64,000 bases of DNA from Branchiostoma floridae. Lineage: Eukaryota; Chordata; Leptocardii; Amphioxiformes; Branchiostomatidae. The DNA is taken from assembly GCF_000003815.2 (NCBI RefSeq), contig NC_049986.1:3302679-3366678 (forward strand), given 5' to 3'. The translations under genes were made by a program, and so were the position numbers. This document shows, piece by piece, positions 35,971 through 47,092 of the stretch. The number at the start of each line of letters is the position of its first letter. The stretch's first letter is position 1. A model generated the notes under the pieces. The model was not told the DNA's origin. It saw nothing but the letters and a program-made list of their open reading frames with translations, and did no database searches.

Positions 35971-36399
35971 AAAAAAAACTGCTGTGTCACGAGCATGACT
36001 AGCTCCCTTCAACAGGACCCACACAGTTGTGGGCTGGGAGCATCAGGCCTCTGGAGACATGTCTTATTGCTCGTTCACGACGAAACCATTAAAGAGGAGC
36101 CGTGAAAGGCTAGACGTCTATTGCCATATGTATATCAACATAGCATGGCCATTCATTATGAAATACGCGCAATTCTTCTTGACATAATCAACTTCACATT
36201 GTATGATTTTTTAATATAAATTTAATATGATTTTTTTAAGAAACGTTATAACCAGATTAACAATCTTTAATATTTACATGGTCTCATCAACAACGTCCAT
36301 TCTTCCATTGAACCATTGGTGCTCTTTTTCGTGAAACAAGCCACAAAATCCAAAATCAAAACACGTTTCATAATATTATGTATTTGCAGCTCACAGTAC

Positions 36400-36545
36400 C
36401 TTTCCTTATATTCACATTGATTTTATTTCACTTTGCTTCATAATTCGTAATTCCTTCTCTTTCCTTTTCACACTTTCGGTAATTTCCTTTTCGTTCCTTT
36501 TCACCCTTTCAATTTCGTTCCTTTTCGTTTCTTTTCGTACTTTCG
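36400..36545. repeat. pyrimidine-rich repeat, right arm
   Basis: CTTTTCGTTCCTTTTC-type sequence is the reverse complement of the tract at 34100-34330, including the CTTTATTTCACT-like flank. It may be the other end of a composite element or an independent copy. Confidence 0.65.
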
Positions 36546-36549
36546 GTAC

Positions 36550-37600
36550 ACCGTTCATATCACAGTACGCCTCCACTCGGGGTGAATCACGAAGACTGAT
36601 AGACAGCTCAGCCGTGCTTTTGGAAATAGCAATCAGGAAAATGTAATTTGCTCTGAATTCCAATATCAACAGTATTTGCCGCAATACGTCATTACATAAT
36701 TTGCAATTATGCAGGCGTGGCAAGCGACATGTAGAGAAAAGGCTATGTTAAATGTAAGAATATGTGTGTATATATGTATAACGTTATCTGATACACTTTG
36801 AGATAAATCTGCTTTGAGATGACGGATATTATCCTTTCTGGAATTATATTGGTCAGTGATTTTGAAAGGTTTACCCTAAACATCGTCATGAGGCAAATTG
36901 GATACAATTTACCACTATTTTTTTTGTTAGCCTCTACAAAACTCCACATGACACTAGAAAATGGACAGATAGTCAGAATATACAGACAACACACCAGAAG
37001 TCAGCCGGACCAAACCTACAGTTACCGACATGACATACATGTACGTGACTGTTGTCTATTTGGCCAGCTTCTACTATTTTCTAGCAACATGTGAAGCCTG
37101 GTAGAGACTATCCCACTGCGTGTGCGTGTCTGTATGGATGTACGGAACAAAACGGGTACGCACACTATTGTTTAAACAGCAGTTATATAGTATCTACACC
37201 AGTCGTGTTAGTCTTTGGCCTGGCAGTGTCTAGTTTCCAGTAGTCCTATTGACATGCTTATCTCAGATGTGAAATTCTTACGAACGTATTTTTTTTTGCT
37301 GTAAGGAGTGCAATGGAAAAGAAATAAAGTATAACAAAAGACTCACTTGCCTTGTGTGCTTCTGCTTCTTCTTTACTTTCTATTATGCAACCTTGAAGGC
37401 ATTGGTGACCAAATGAAGTTTATCTGACGGGAAGAGGTATTCATAGAAAGATATGAAATCACTTGTAATGGCAGAGCTTTTTGTCAGTATTTCAAGTCGC
37501 TAAGACATTATATATCCACCGATAATAAACCTATGTGTGGAACGTTAGTGAAACTCAAAACGGACAAGAAAGCTTCATAGTCAATCATTCATTCTAGCCC
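36550..37600. other. no gene seen
   Basis: This is AT-rich sequence without a recognisable exon, RNA gene or mobile element. Confidence 0.5.
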
Positions 37601-38852
37601 CTCAGCAAATAAAAGGCGGATTTAGAAATCAGACAGCTGGGGCGATTTATCCATAATTGATCCCTAGTACAAATTTATTTAGGTGGTTCGGCTAAGCCTC
37701 AAGAACATAAGCTACATACTGACTCTTATTGATTATGTAAATACGCAGATATGTTAAAATTGTCGTTAGAAATCATATGAGCTCTCAAAGCAGATGTTGG
37801 GTGAATGATCGTAATTCTTCCTGAGTGACGGACAGGCTTTTCTGGCAGTCCCTTCCCTTAATTAACTACATAAACTGTTAGATTTAATCATATGAACTTA
37901 GAAGCATTTAATGGGGCATTGTAGAAGTCATGCAGAGAATTATTGTGTGTCATTGCAGTATGGGCTAGGGTATTCTGTCCTACTGGAATCTTTACATGGA
38001 TCACAAGCGCCCCCTAATAATTAGGTGCAGTACTGCACCACTCCATTGTGAATAATACTGTAGTACTGCAACCAATTAATAGGTGTCGCTTATGATCCAT
38101 GCACCGACTATAGTTAGGTCGAGTTGTTTTCCTTTGCTCCAGTGTTCACCTTCGTTAGTCTTATGTTACACAAAGTAAAGAAAGAAAGTGTAAAGATGAC
38201 TTAATGGCAGTGAAAATACGAGAACTCAACGATACTAATTATTTTATATATTTGTTTTTGTGTGAAAAGAGAATGGAATGTGTAGAACATCTAATCACAC
38301 CTGTCCATCGTCTGTGGGTTACTGTAATTGAATTAGCTGAGCTGTAAAACATGTCAAGCTGTATCTTTGTAAGAGCCTTTGTGAAAAGCGTAAAAAACAA
38401 GGAAACACACAAAGTTTCGATCATAATATTTTGCTATATTTCACTTCTCATTTATTTCTCCAGATGAGTCACAACATACATGTACATGTGACTGAAAGGC
38501 AGTTTCACTGAAATATAAGAACATTTACTTCTCTGAATGACTGAAAGTGAATTATAAAGAACTGTGTAAAAGAATAAGATTTCACTTTTGGCATACTGAA
38601 CATGCCAACAGAGGAAGGTAACTTGAAGAGTTAAATACTAGTTACATTTTATGCAAGCTTTGTATCTTACAGAAACACATTACGTTTGACAATACAAGTA
38701 ATTTGTTAAATACTTTAAAAGAAACTAATAAACGATTCTAGTCCACACCATGTACATGTAGCTATGTATAGATCTAATGGGTTCATAAGGCACAGTTTAG
38801 TCATCGGGCTATTTCCCGACCTGACCTGACCTGACCTGACCTATGCACAGAC

Positions 38853-39170
38853 GTGGCGCTCGCCCATTGGTCAGCCCATTTGATGAGATTAGGAAGGGAA
38901 GGTCCCGCGGCAGGTGTGCGCTCGCCCATTGGTCAGCCCATTTGATGAGATTAGGAAGGGAAGGTCCCGCGGCAGGTGTGCGCTCGCCCATTGGTCAGCC
39001 CATTTGATGAGATTAGAAAGGGAAGGTCCCGCGGCAGGTGTGCGCTCGCCCATTGGTCAGCCCATTTGATGAGATTAGGAAGGGAAGGTCCCGCGGCAGG
39101 TGTGCGCTCGTCCATTGGTCAGCCCATTTGATAAGATTAGAAAGGGAAGGTCCCGCGGCAGGTGTGCAGG
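38853..39170. repeat. 62-bp minisatellite, five copies
   Basis: CCCGCGGCAGGTGTGCGCTC recurs exactly every 62 bp (38904, 38966, 39028, 39090, 39152). The same array, in inverted orientation, is at 56160-56735. Since 62 is not a multiple of three, the Pro/Leu/Gly-rich frames are artefacts. Confidence 0.95.
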
Positions 39171-40011
39171 CAAGAGTTGCCTTGTTTCCGCACACCGCAG
39201 CTCCTTCAAGGAAAACGTCTGTATGGTACGGTATTTTTTTCTGTCAACAAGCGTACATACATGTGCGATACTGAGGCCGAGAAACATACCAATCCAACCA
39301 TAATTTTGAGACATGTTGCTTTTTATTGATGATATGTCAGATATTCTGTTGATCATACAGATAATGTCATGTTATATTTTCTATCACAGCTAAATTTTAA
39401 CATTGTCAGAGATAAGTTCAATTTGAAGGTAAGGCATATTTACAAACAAGAAAAAATCTCTTGAGGAATTCCAGTTACTAGAAGATTGACAAAAAAGTGC
39501 CGTGTTTATATAACGGTCTCAACAGCCTCTAGATGTACACGTGTAAACTACATATATATAAAGGGGGTTCGGTGCAATCTAACATTACGGTACTAAAAAA
39601 CATGCGACTTCTACGACATTGTCTTGAAAAAAGGGTCAATTGTAAGTATATGACAAATAAGCTCACATGTTATCTACTCTAAAAAACAATAAACAGTTCC
39701 AGTCCATACCATGTAGCTATGTTATCCACACTCAAATATCTAAAATCTAGAGAGACGCCTACATTATTCTGGACAACAAACTACAACGATATAGCATTCT
39801 CACATCTAATACAAGGCCGGGTGAAAAATAAAAATACAAAATTTTGTATGTTTTAGAATGGTTTATTTGCCAGAAATCTTCCAATGTCGAAAACAACACA
39901 TTTCCTAAATTTCAACACAAAGAACACACTGTTGTAGTGTCCACGTAGGTTAGGAAGATATGAATGCAATCAGACCAATAGTAAAACAGAAATATCTTTA
40001 TATCTCTGTTA

Positions 40012-40901
40012 TGCCTAGGTTACACATAGCCGACTTTGGCTCCCGAACACTAGCCGACTCTTAGCCGACCCAAGTCGGCAGTAGTTCGGGAGTAGTCTGA
40101 CCAGTTTAGGCCACGCCTATTTTTTAGCGCCGAACATGTCCCGAACACCTCCCGACCAGCAAATGACTTACTCCCGACTATGTCCCAAATGCTAACTAAC
40201 CTATCACCAACCATCCCGACCTCTAGCCGCAGACTGCCGAATCACTCCTGACTAATCCCCAACCGATTGCCGACCCTTTTTCGACTTGAAATAGACATAA
40301 TCAGCGATTTTCAAAAGAGTGCTCATTTTCGTTTTTAATCAAGAATGTCCTTTGTTCTATTTGTAAACATCACCAAGAGATCAAATTTAGATCACATATA
40401 GCTCCAGTGCGGCATTTATGGGTCTTTTTGTTTTTGGCTGGATGTCGGTCGTGTGAAGTTCGGGAGTGATTCGTCTACGTTCTGGCAATAGTCTTTTTGC
40501 TTGGGAATGAGTTAGCAGAGATTTGTCTAAGGTCTTGGGGTGAATCATTGGTAAGTTGGAAACAGGCTGGGAGTAAATCAGCAATGTTTATGGCGTGGTT
40601 AAGATTTAATTTGACTGCTGACTTACTCCCGAACACCAACCGAACACTAGCCGACCGTGCCGAACACCAGCCGACCACCAACCGACCCATTCCAGAGTTG
40701 CCGTTCAGAGCCGAATGTTTTGAACATTTCAAAACATTCGGATGGAGCAGCCGAACACCAGCCGACTCAGCCGAACGCCAGCCGAACGCCATCCGACTCA
40801 GCCGAACGCCAGCCGACTACAGCCGACTAGCTCCCGAATCACTCCTAAACCATAGTCGGGAGAGAATCGGGAGCCAAATTCGGCTATGTGTAACCTAGGC
40901 A
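40012..40901. mobile_element. 890-bp TIR element with TA target duplication
   Basis: Inverted ends start TGCCTAGGTTACACATAGCC and are flanked by TA (40010-40011 and 40902-40903). The empty site is preserved at 7510-7511 in the inverted repeat copy. The interior is crowded with direct AGCCGAC and CCGAACAC motifs. The TA duplication suggests mobilisation by a Tc1/mariner-type transposase. It encodes no protein I recognise. Confidence 0.85.
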
Positions 40902-41171
40902 TAAACAGCCCAATCATCAAATTCTATAGCGTAGCACCGAACCTGCGTCATTCCCATATCTACGACCAAATTATTTTCTTGGCTTCTCTTTGCCAAACTA
41001 TCATTGTCCTGCTTTTCCCCCTGGTACCTTAAACCTTTAATTCGGTAGCTGTGAACTTCTATCACTGTGGGTTCGCACGTGGCTTCGGAGATGGTCTGAC
41101 TGACAGAAGTTCTAAGTCTTACTGCATTCTTCACAAAGGTAGGGTTTCACCCTGGTAGCTGTAAGGTTTCG

Positions 41172-42153
41172 TCACACCGGTAGGGTTTCATCCTTAATCG
41201 TGCATGAAACCGCCACACCGGTTGCTGTGAAGTTTAATCGCTGTGAGTTCGCTTTGCCTTGTGGCTCCGGAGATGGTCTGACTGAAAGGTTTAAGTCACG
41301 TACATGTGTCCTAAGTGTTATTACATCCTTCACACTGTGGGTTCGCTTGTGCCTCCGGAGATTACCTGAGGTACGGAAGCTCCTACTGCATTCTTTACAC
41401 TGGTATGGCTTCTCACCGGTATGAGTCATCACATGGCTCTTCAGGTTATCAAGCCGACTAAACTGCCTGCCGCCACTCCTCACATCTGTAAGATTTCTCA
41501 CCAGTGTGAGTCCGCATATGGTTCTGCAGACTACACATCTTACTGAACTGTTTACTGCATTCATCGCACCTATAGGGCTTCTCTCCGGTATGTGTCCGCA
41601 TGTGTATCTTCAGATTACCCAACACACTGAACTGTTTGCTGCATTCATCACACTTATAGGGCTTCTCTCCGGTATGTGTCCGCATGTGTATCTTCAGACC
41701 ACCCAACACACTAAACTGTTTGCTGCATTCTTCGCACTTATAGGGCTTCTCTCCGGTGTGAGTCCGTATATGACTCTTCAGATGATACATCCTACTAAAC
41801 TGATTTCCGCACTCCTCACATTTGAATGGTTTCTCATCAGTATGAGTCCTCATATGACTCTTCATATTGCCCTGGTCACTAAACTGTTTGCTACACTTAT
41901 CACACTTATAAGGTCTCTCACCGGTGTGGGTTCTCATATGTCTCTTCAGATTACAAAGCCAACTAAACTGTTTGCTGCACTTCCCACATCTTAACGGTCT
42001 CTTGCCAGTGTAAGAACGCATATGTCTCTTTAAGCCACTCAGTCGACGAAACTCCTTGCCGCACTCGCCACACTTGTGTGTACGCGAAAGATCCTCTCCA
42101 CGTCCATTACTTCCCTTCTCTTTTTCCAGATGAGATACAGCCGGGGTCGCCAT
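41172..42153 (-). CDS. C2H2 zinc-finger gene ZNF1, single-base frameshift
   Basis: The minus-strand coding exon begins [19 protein letters not shown] and then encodes tandem C2H2 fingers with HTGEKPY linkers. Seven fingers lie before the frame breaks in an eighth at YRCEE, where GAGTGGCGGC replaces the expected GAGTGCGGC (one extra base at 41471-41474). The other frame resumes at once with [17 protein letters not shown] and a ninth finger, then decayed finger-like sequence to the stop at 41172. The first finger has Y in place of its last His. A splice acceptor (TTCATTCCACAG, exon start 42166) lies 13 bp before the ATG, implying an upstream non-coding exon. Predicted role is nuclear DNA binding. 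The shift could be a real lesion or an assembly error. Confidence 0.85.
41471..41474 (-). other. frameshift position in ZNF1
   Basis: On the plus strand the sequence reads CGCC where the zinc-finger frame needs CGC. Removing one base would join two open frames into continuous C2H2 finger sequence. Confidence 0.8.
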
Positions 42154-43142
42154 GTTATATAGGACACTGTGGAATGAAAATGAATGTCAACATTTAGGAA
42201 AATCCACTTAGCTGACAAGCACACGCAACTTTAAGTTGAGTTATGAAAATTACTGCTGCCTTCTTACAGACGGACTTCTGATATGGTGTTCTGCATGATT
42301 GAAACCGCATTGCAATTATTAGTACTGCAGATTTTTAGGAACATTTGTGGTTGCAGTAGGTTCTAAAAGTTAGGTGTTTGGTGTTGTTGACAGGCAGTGA
42401 AAAGGGGTCAAAAGGTTTTGCCATCTATCTTTTGATCCCGTATAACGTAGTTCTAGCTGCCGGAATATTAGACCTTGTTTTGTCGTCAAATTACACTTTA
42501 GAGGCCGGGCAACCATGCCGATGTGAGTTTTTCATGTTCTAAAACTAGGGTTGGTGATTTTGACAGCAACTTTCTGCCCTGATACCCATTGTTAGGAATA
42601 GACCGTCTAAAAACAGAACTTTGCCCTGCAGCAGTTTGCGTACCGATAAAACAGGTTCGGAAGGTTCTGAATGATATTGAAACACCGCAGGGGGATTTGA
42701 CAAACAGTTCTGCATTAAGAGAAAAATCTGAATTTCCAAACAAACATATGAAGCGCAAGATAGTACATGTAGACTACACGCCGAAATAATAGAATGCTTT
42801 ATACAAAAGCTGTACAGGACAAAAATGATGATATATCTGATTACGTGTATTACCTACTATGTGTATATAGACACCTATATAGTGTCATACCAACTAAGTG
42901 ACCCGATCAACCAGGCCTGCATGCGATCACTTACTATAACAGGCTCACTGTTGACAGCCTGTCAAATAATACTTTCCTCCTAAACATCTTGCTAGATGAG
43001 GGCCCCAATGGGGGGGTCCCGACAACGCTCTACGCTAAATTCTGATGGCCGGCTACGTATTACGCTGAATTCATGAAGCCTCTCTACGCCCTACGCTAAA
43101 TTCAAAAGCTTCCCCACACGTTATGCAGAACTCATAACCGAG

Positions 43143-43395
43143 TAGCCTGGGTACCATTCTCCGCGCCGGTCGGCTTTGGGGTGCTTTACCCGGCACCGAC
43201 CTGCTTCTGTCAGCCTGTCTGATTAGCTGCCCTTTGAGATTTCGCCGATATCTAGCTTGAAGCCGGCCTTTTGAGTTTACCCCGCGCGACTAAATTAACC
43301 TAACCCCGTAAGAACTCCCCCGGCCTGTACCAATTAACTGTACGGGCGGCCACCCCTACACCGCCGAGCGCCTCGATGGTATAGTACCCAGGCTA
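43143..43395. mobile_element. nested short TIR element
   Basis: TAGCCTGGGTACCAT at 43143-43157 is mirrored, with one small insertion, by ATGGTATAGTACCCAGGCTA at 43376-43395. It is a 250-bp GC-rich non-coding element inside the 1.6 kb element. Confidence 0.75.
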
Positions 43396-43639
43396 ATCAC
43401 CGAGCGACTGAGCGTTTGTGTCAAAGATGGTATACAAGTTGAGTTAAAAGTATTCATGGTAACCGGCGGCAGAGGCGGCGGCAGCAAATTTCTAACGCGG
43501 GGCGCAATATTGCTGACCGAATTTTTATCATCTTGAGCGCCGAAGGCGCGACAATCCTAGGGGGTCCAGGGGCATGCTCCCCGGGAAAATTTTGAAATCT
43601 TGACCCTCTGAAACGCTATTTCCTGCATCTGAGGGGCAA

Positions 43640-43945
43640 CTTTTTCTTGCAGACTAGAAATGAAAACAGAACTGCAGTGGATGTCACTCGGGGACAGAAG
43701 GAAAATGTCCAGACTTTTCATGATGTACAAAATGACCAATAAACTGGTGGACGTACCGACTGATGAGTATCTAATACCAGCTCAAAAAGAACAAGAAACA
43801 GTCATGTCTTCAAGTACCAGAGTTACCAACCTAGAATTGATGTGTTAAAAAATTCGTACTTTCCCAGAACTATCGCGGAGTGGAATTTGTTATTACCAAG
43901 CACAGTAGGGGCATCTCCTCTAGAGGCGGCAGGAAATATTGTCTG
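43640..43945 (+). mobile_element. LINE reverse-transcriptase C-terminal fragment
   Basis: The frame 43660-43848 reads LQWMSLGDRRKMSRLFMMYK and VPTDEYLIPAQ. After a shift it continues with a PRTIAEWNLLLPSTVGASPL-like segment. These are the standard blocks after the catalytic core of several LINE polymerases. It is broken and lacks both ends. Confidence 0.75.
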
Positions 43946-45059
43946 GGGGGACGATCTTTTCCTGACAGAATTTTGCAGCAGATGTAACGCCTTTGACGCA
44001 ACCCGTAAACTTTGCCGTTAGACTAGATCGATTTTATGAAATTTGCATCATCAAAAATACCCCAAGTTTTAGCTTGCCCCCCCCCCCCCCCAACATATTT
44101 TCCTAGGCAATACCTAATGCCGCCAAAAACAGGATATGATTTTGCTATGGTAACTGTTTTGGCGTATCTTATTACCTGGATGTCTAACCTTCATCGACGA
44201 ATCTTTAATGCCATTTCTATTAAAAATACAGTTTAAAATTTTGATGGCGACGCCCCAACATATTTCAACCATGTCGCCGAGAGCGCAGATTGTGCGGGGC
44301 GTCGCAAAGGAGGTCCACGGAAATTTTGAAATCTTGACCCTCTGAAACGCAATTTCCTGCATTTTGACGGGACTTAGGGCAATGGTTAGGGCAGGTTTGA
44401 TTACGCTATATGCACAATTCATCCATTACGTTTTACGGTAAATTCCGGGGAGCTACAACGTATTACGTAGAATGAAAAGAGTCAATTACGCTCTACGCAA
44501 AATGCACCGATTACACTCTACGTTGAATTAAGCGATCCGTCTACGCTCTACGTAAAATTAAAACGGCCGATTACGCTCTACGCAAAAGGGCATTGGGGCC
44601 CTCCTAGATGAAACACCAGTTGGCGCAGAAAAAATACATTTGATATCATAAGATTTAATTGTAGAATATAGCAAATGAACGTAAAAAATACATTGTAAGC
44701 CATTTTCGCCAAAAAAATATCAAAAAACGGTTACCATGGCAACACGAACATCAATGCGATTAAGTCAGTGTGGCCTAAAAGTTCGCTGGCTATGAAGGGA
44801 AGAGAATAGTTCAATTTCCAGGAGAGTTTTGCCACTATACTACTAGGGTTCATTGACCCGGGCAGCAGGGTGAAATTAGGGCAGGAGTCCACAATGATCC
44901 GTACCCTGTAATTAGTCGGTCTGGTGGAGGCTATTTTAGCTGGGTGTCATCTGCAAGATGGTTCATTGTATCATTTATGTCACATTATTACATTTCATTT
45001 ATTCATTTCTTTATACGGACAAAAAGTATCTTTCAAATATACACAGTTTTGAACTTCAT

Positions 45060-45560
45060 AGAGCAAACACAAAGATAAGAAAGAATCCATAGTCACAAAC
45101 TAACTGTAGAGGCCAGAAGATACTAAAACTCCCCGTGACCAGAGCTTTTGTCCATTCTGCCCAAATGGGATCGAAGACGAAAGTCATTTTGTTATGGATT
45201 GTTTGCAATATAATGATAAACGCATTAAGCTGTACACATGCACTTGTGTCCGCTTGCTTGAAATAATTTGCTACACTCTGTTCGTTGGATAAATTCAACT
45301 ACATTCTGGCAGGCGATAACCTTTATTGCGTACAAACAGACAAATATATCTACGAATGTTTATACCGTAGAACCAATAGTGCAAATGATATGCTAGACGA
45401 ATATGTTGCCTTATTCATACATGTAGATATTCATATAAATCTGTTTAGTTGTACTGGAAGAAGTTGTTATAGAGCTAACGAAACCTGTTTTCAGGTGTCC
45501 CTGGACACACAATACTCTCCTTGCGGAGACATTCACACAAAAGATTACTAGTATTCAGGT
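45060..45560 (+). mobile_element. LINE C-terminal fragment in ZNF1 duplicon
   Basis: The plus frame from about 45125 reads CPFCPNGIEDESHFVMDCLQ then YNDKR, the CxxC...EDE-HF..C motif of LINE C-termini. A shifted frame continues with DKFNYILAGDNLY and YIYECLYRR. The opposite-strand open frame (45056-45298) is a shadow. The same fragment is at 58990-59400 on the minus strand, inherited with the duplicon. Confidence 0.8.
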
Positions 45561-45934
45561 CAACGTAAAATAGAAGTATCCTTCTTCAGTCCATTTTTGT
45601 GTAACGCATTGTCTTAAATGCTACACAGGGAGTTTATATTAGGAAACGCCTACAACGTATAGTACAAGTTATCAACGTATTGTGGTCGAAGTCTAAGGTC
45701 TTCATTCTACGAAACACATAGATACTTTAAAGTCTTACCTGTGTTTCTACACGTAAAGTGGGACGACGATTCTGGCAGCTTGAGCTTTGTCCTTCCGTCT
45801 TATATATTATCGGGGTGGGGATACATAATATGGGTCAAAGTTCATGTTGCACGCCTGATTACCTCAATTTATCTTTTCTCGCCAGGCAAGAATGCAAATG
45901 TTTAGCCATTGGTGACCGGATTCAATATAGTTGG

Positions 45935-46440
45935 GGGTCTGCATGGTCTTTTACGTAAGGCGTAGGCAGCACCTACAGGAGAGCATAACCCTGGCTAGGG
46001 ATAGATGAACCTGGAGGCAACTCTCGATCTTCATGTCTACCTTGTCCCCCCAACGACCTGGAGGTCAAGGGACTAGGTAGGTAGGTAGGTAGGTAGGCAG
46101 CCCATTTCTATTTCCCGTAATTCGTAGGGAAAACCATCTTAATTACGTAATTCGTAGGCAGTGAAACCTTCCATAGGCAGTGAAATTTGCACTGGAAAAA
46201 GACAAAAAAAACATTTCGTGTTCACACTGGCTGTATATAATTTGCATGTATTTTTCACATTGCATTTCAGTTCATGCTAACATGCAATTTTATATGCAAC
46301 ATCCCCCCTCCCCCTCAAAAAAGAAAACTTTCTAGTGCACATAATACGTAATGATGGGTTCAGGTCGAGACTTATAAGTCCGGACCTGAACCTGAACTGC
46401 TGGACTTAAATCCGGACCTGAACCTGAATATGAGTCTAGG
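45935..46440. other. decayed small TIR element and simple repeats
   Basis: GGGTCTGCATG with a CTTTTACGTAAGGCGTAGGCAG-like start at 45937 matches one end of the elements at 46888-47092 and 58045-58258. A (GGTA)n tract at 46077-46100 interrupts it. At 46370-46430 a GGACCTGAACCTGAA motif is repeated. There is no gene. Confidence 0.55.
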
Positions 46441-46887
46441 TACGCACCACTAGACTTCGCTTAATCAACTGCGGTAAGATCGGGTTGATATAAAATACGG
46501 ATGGTCAAAAGATCAGATCTCCGAACACCTGCAGCTGGAGACTGCCGTAGGCGTGGAGTAAGGACTGGTCCAAAGTAGCTACAGGTGTATCTATAGACCT
46601 TGGATTACTGATCGCTCCAAGTGGCGATTTTTATTAACAGGGCCGGGATGATATGAAAATTTTGAAATTTAAATCGTGAAATCGGGACCTTAATCAGTCA
46701 TTCTGTTCTTAACGTGTGACAAAACAACTGACATTTGCACTTTGGTGCATTTATGTAACCATGTCCTACTTGGTCACTGAACCATGCTACTTGGGCAGAA
46801 ATTTTTCTCCATTGTCTGCTGACCTTTCAAAATATATAGTGCCCACTAAACTGGTTATTGTGGTCGTTGTCTGCTGAAAACGCGTTT

Positions 46888-47092
46888 AAGGGTCTGCATG
46901 GGGGTTCCCATCAACGATTTACGCTAAAGTCAGAAGAAGCTCCCCCTAAGTATTACGCTAAGTCAAGGAAAGCAATTACGGTAAATTTGGTCGCCTAGCT
47001 ATGAATTACGCAGATAAGATGATTTCCCTACGAATTACGGGTAATAGAAATAGGCTGCCTAGTACGTAAAAGACCATGCAGACCCCAAATAT
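46888..47092. mobile_element. 0.2 kb TIR element (GGGTCTGCATG family)
   Basis: Inverted ends are GGGTCTGCATG and CATGCAGACCC. The interior has TATTACGCTAAGT and AATTACGGTAAAT motifs, like the sub-terminal repeats of the 1.6 kb element. A second copy is at about 58047-58258. Confidence 0.7.

Larger units (their letters stand above)
37605..40940. repeat. dispersed repeat, right copy (inverted to 7480-8815)
   Basis: Its reverse complement follows the 7.5-8.8 kb repeat from the TTCATATCTTC stretch at its high-coordinate side down to CAGACAGCTGGGGCG near 37635. It additionally holds an 890-bp element (40012-40901) and about 1 kb (38405-39440) with a minisatellite that the other copy lacks. No gene is recognised. 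Confidence 0.85.
42998..44603. mobile_element. 1.6 kb TIR element with CTAGAT(GA) target duplication
   Basis: Ends are GAGGGCCCCAATG (42998-43010) and CATTGGGGCCCTC (44591-44603). CTAGAT, extendable to CTAGATGA, flanks both sides (42992 and 44604). The homologous empty site is at 59881-59886. Sub-terminal regions are direct repeats of ATTACGCTCTACGC-type motifs about 33 bp apart. The interior contains a nested inverted-repeat element (43143-43395), a LINE fragment, and two copies of a GAAATCTTGACCCTCTGAAA segment (43597 and 44327). No transposase is seen. A 6-8 bp duplication would fit a hAT-like mechanism, but that is uncertain. Confidence 0.85.
42166..46890. repeat. ZNF1 upstream duplicon (inverted to 57330-60924)
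   Basis: Read on the minus strand, blocks here match the plus strand upstream of ZNF2 in the same order. They are 46890-46440 with 57340-57770, 45960-45440 with 58265-59010, the LINE fragment 45560-45060 with 58990-59400, 44955-44612 with 59520-59886, 42991-42850 with 59887-60040, and 42790-42330 with 60170-60580. This copy has an extra 1.6 kb element (42998-44603). Confidence 0.85.

Noticed and set aside
41506-41994. 162-codon plus-strand frame opposite ZNF1
   Set aside because: It is the antisense shadow of the zinc-finger repeats, with Cys/His spacing only on the minus strand.
45056-45298. Hydrophobic minus-strand frame repeated at 59189-59404 (+), looking like a conserved small membrane protein
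   Set aside because: The opposite strand encodes the LINE CPFC...EDESHF motif; the conserved frame is its antisense shadow.
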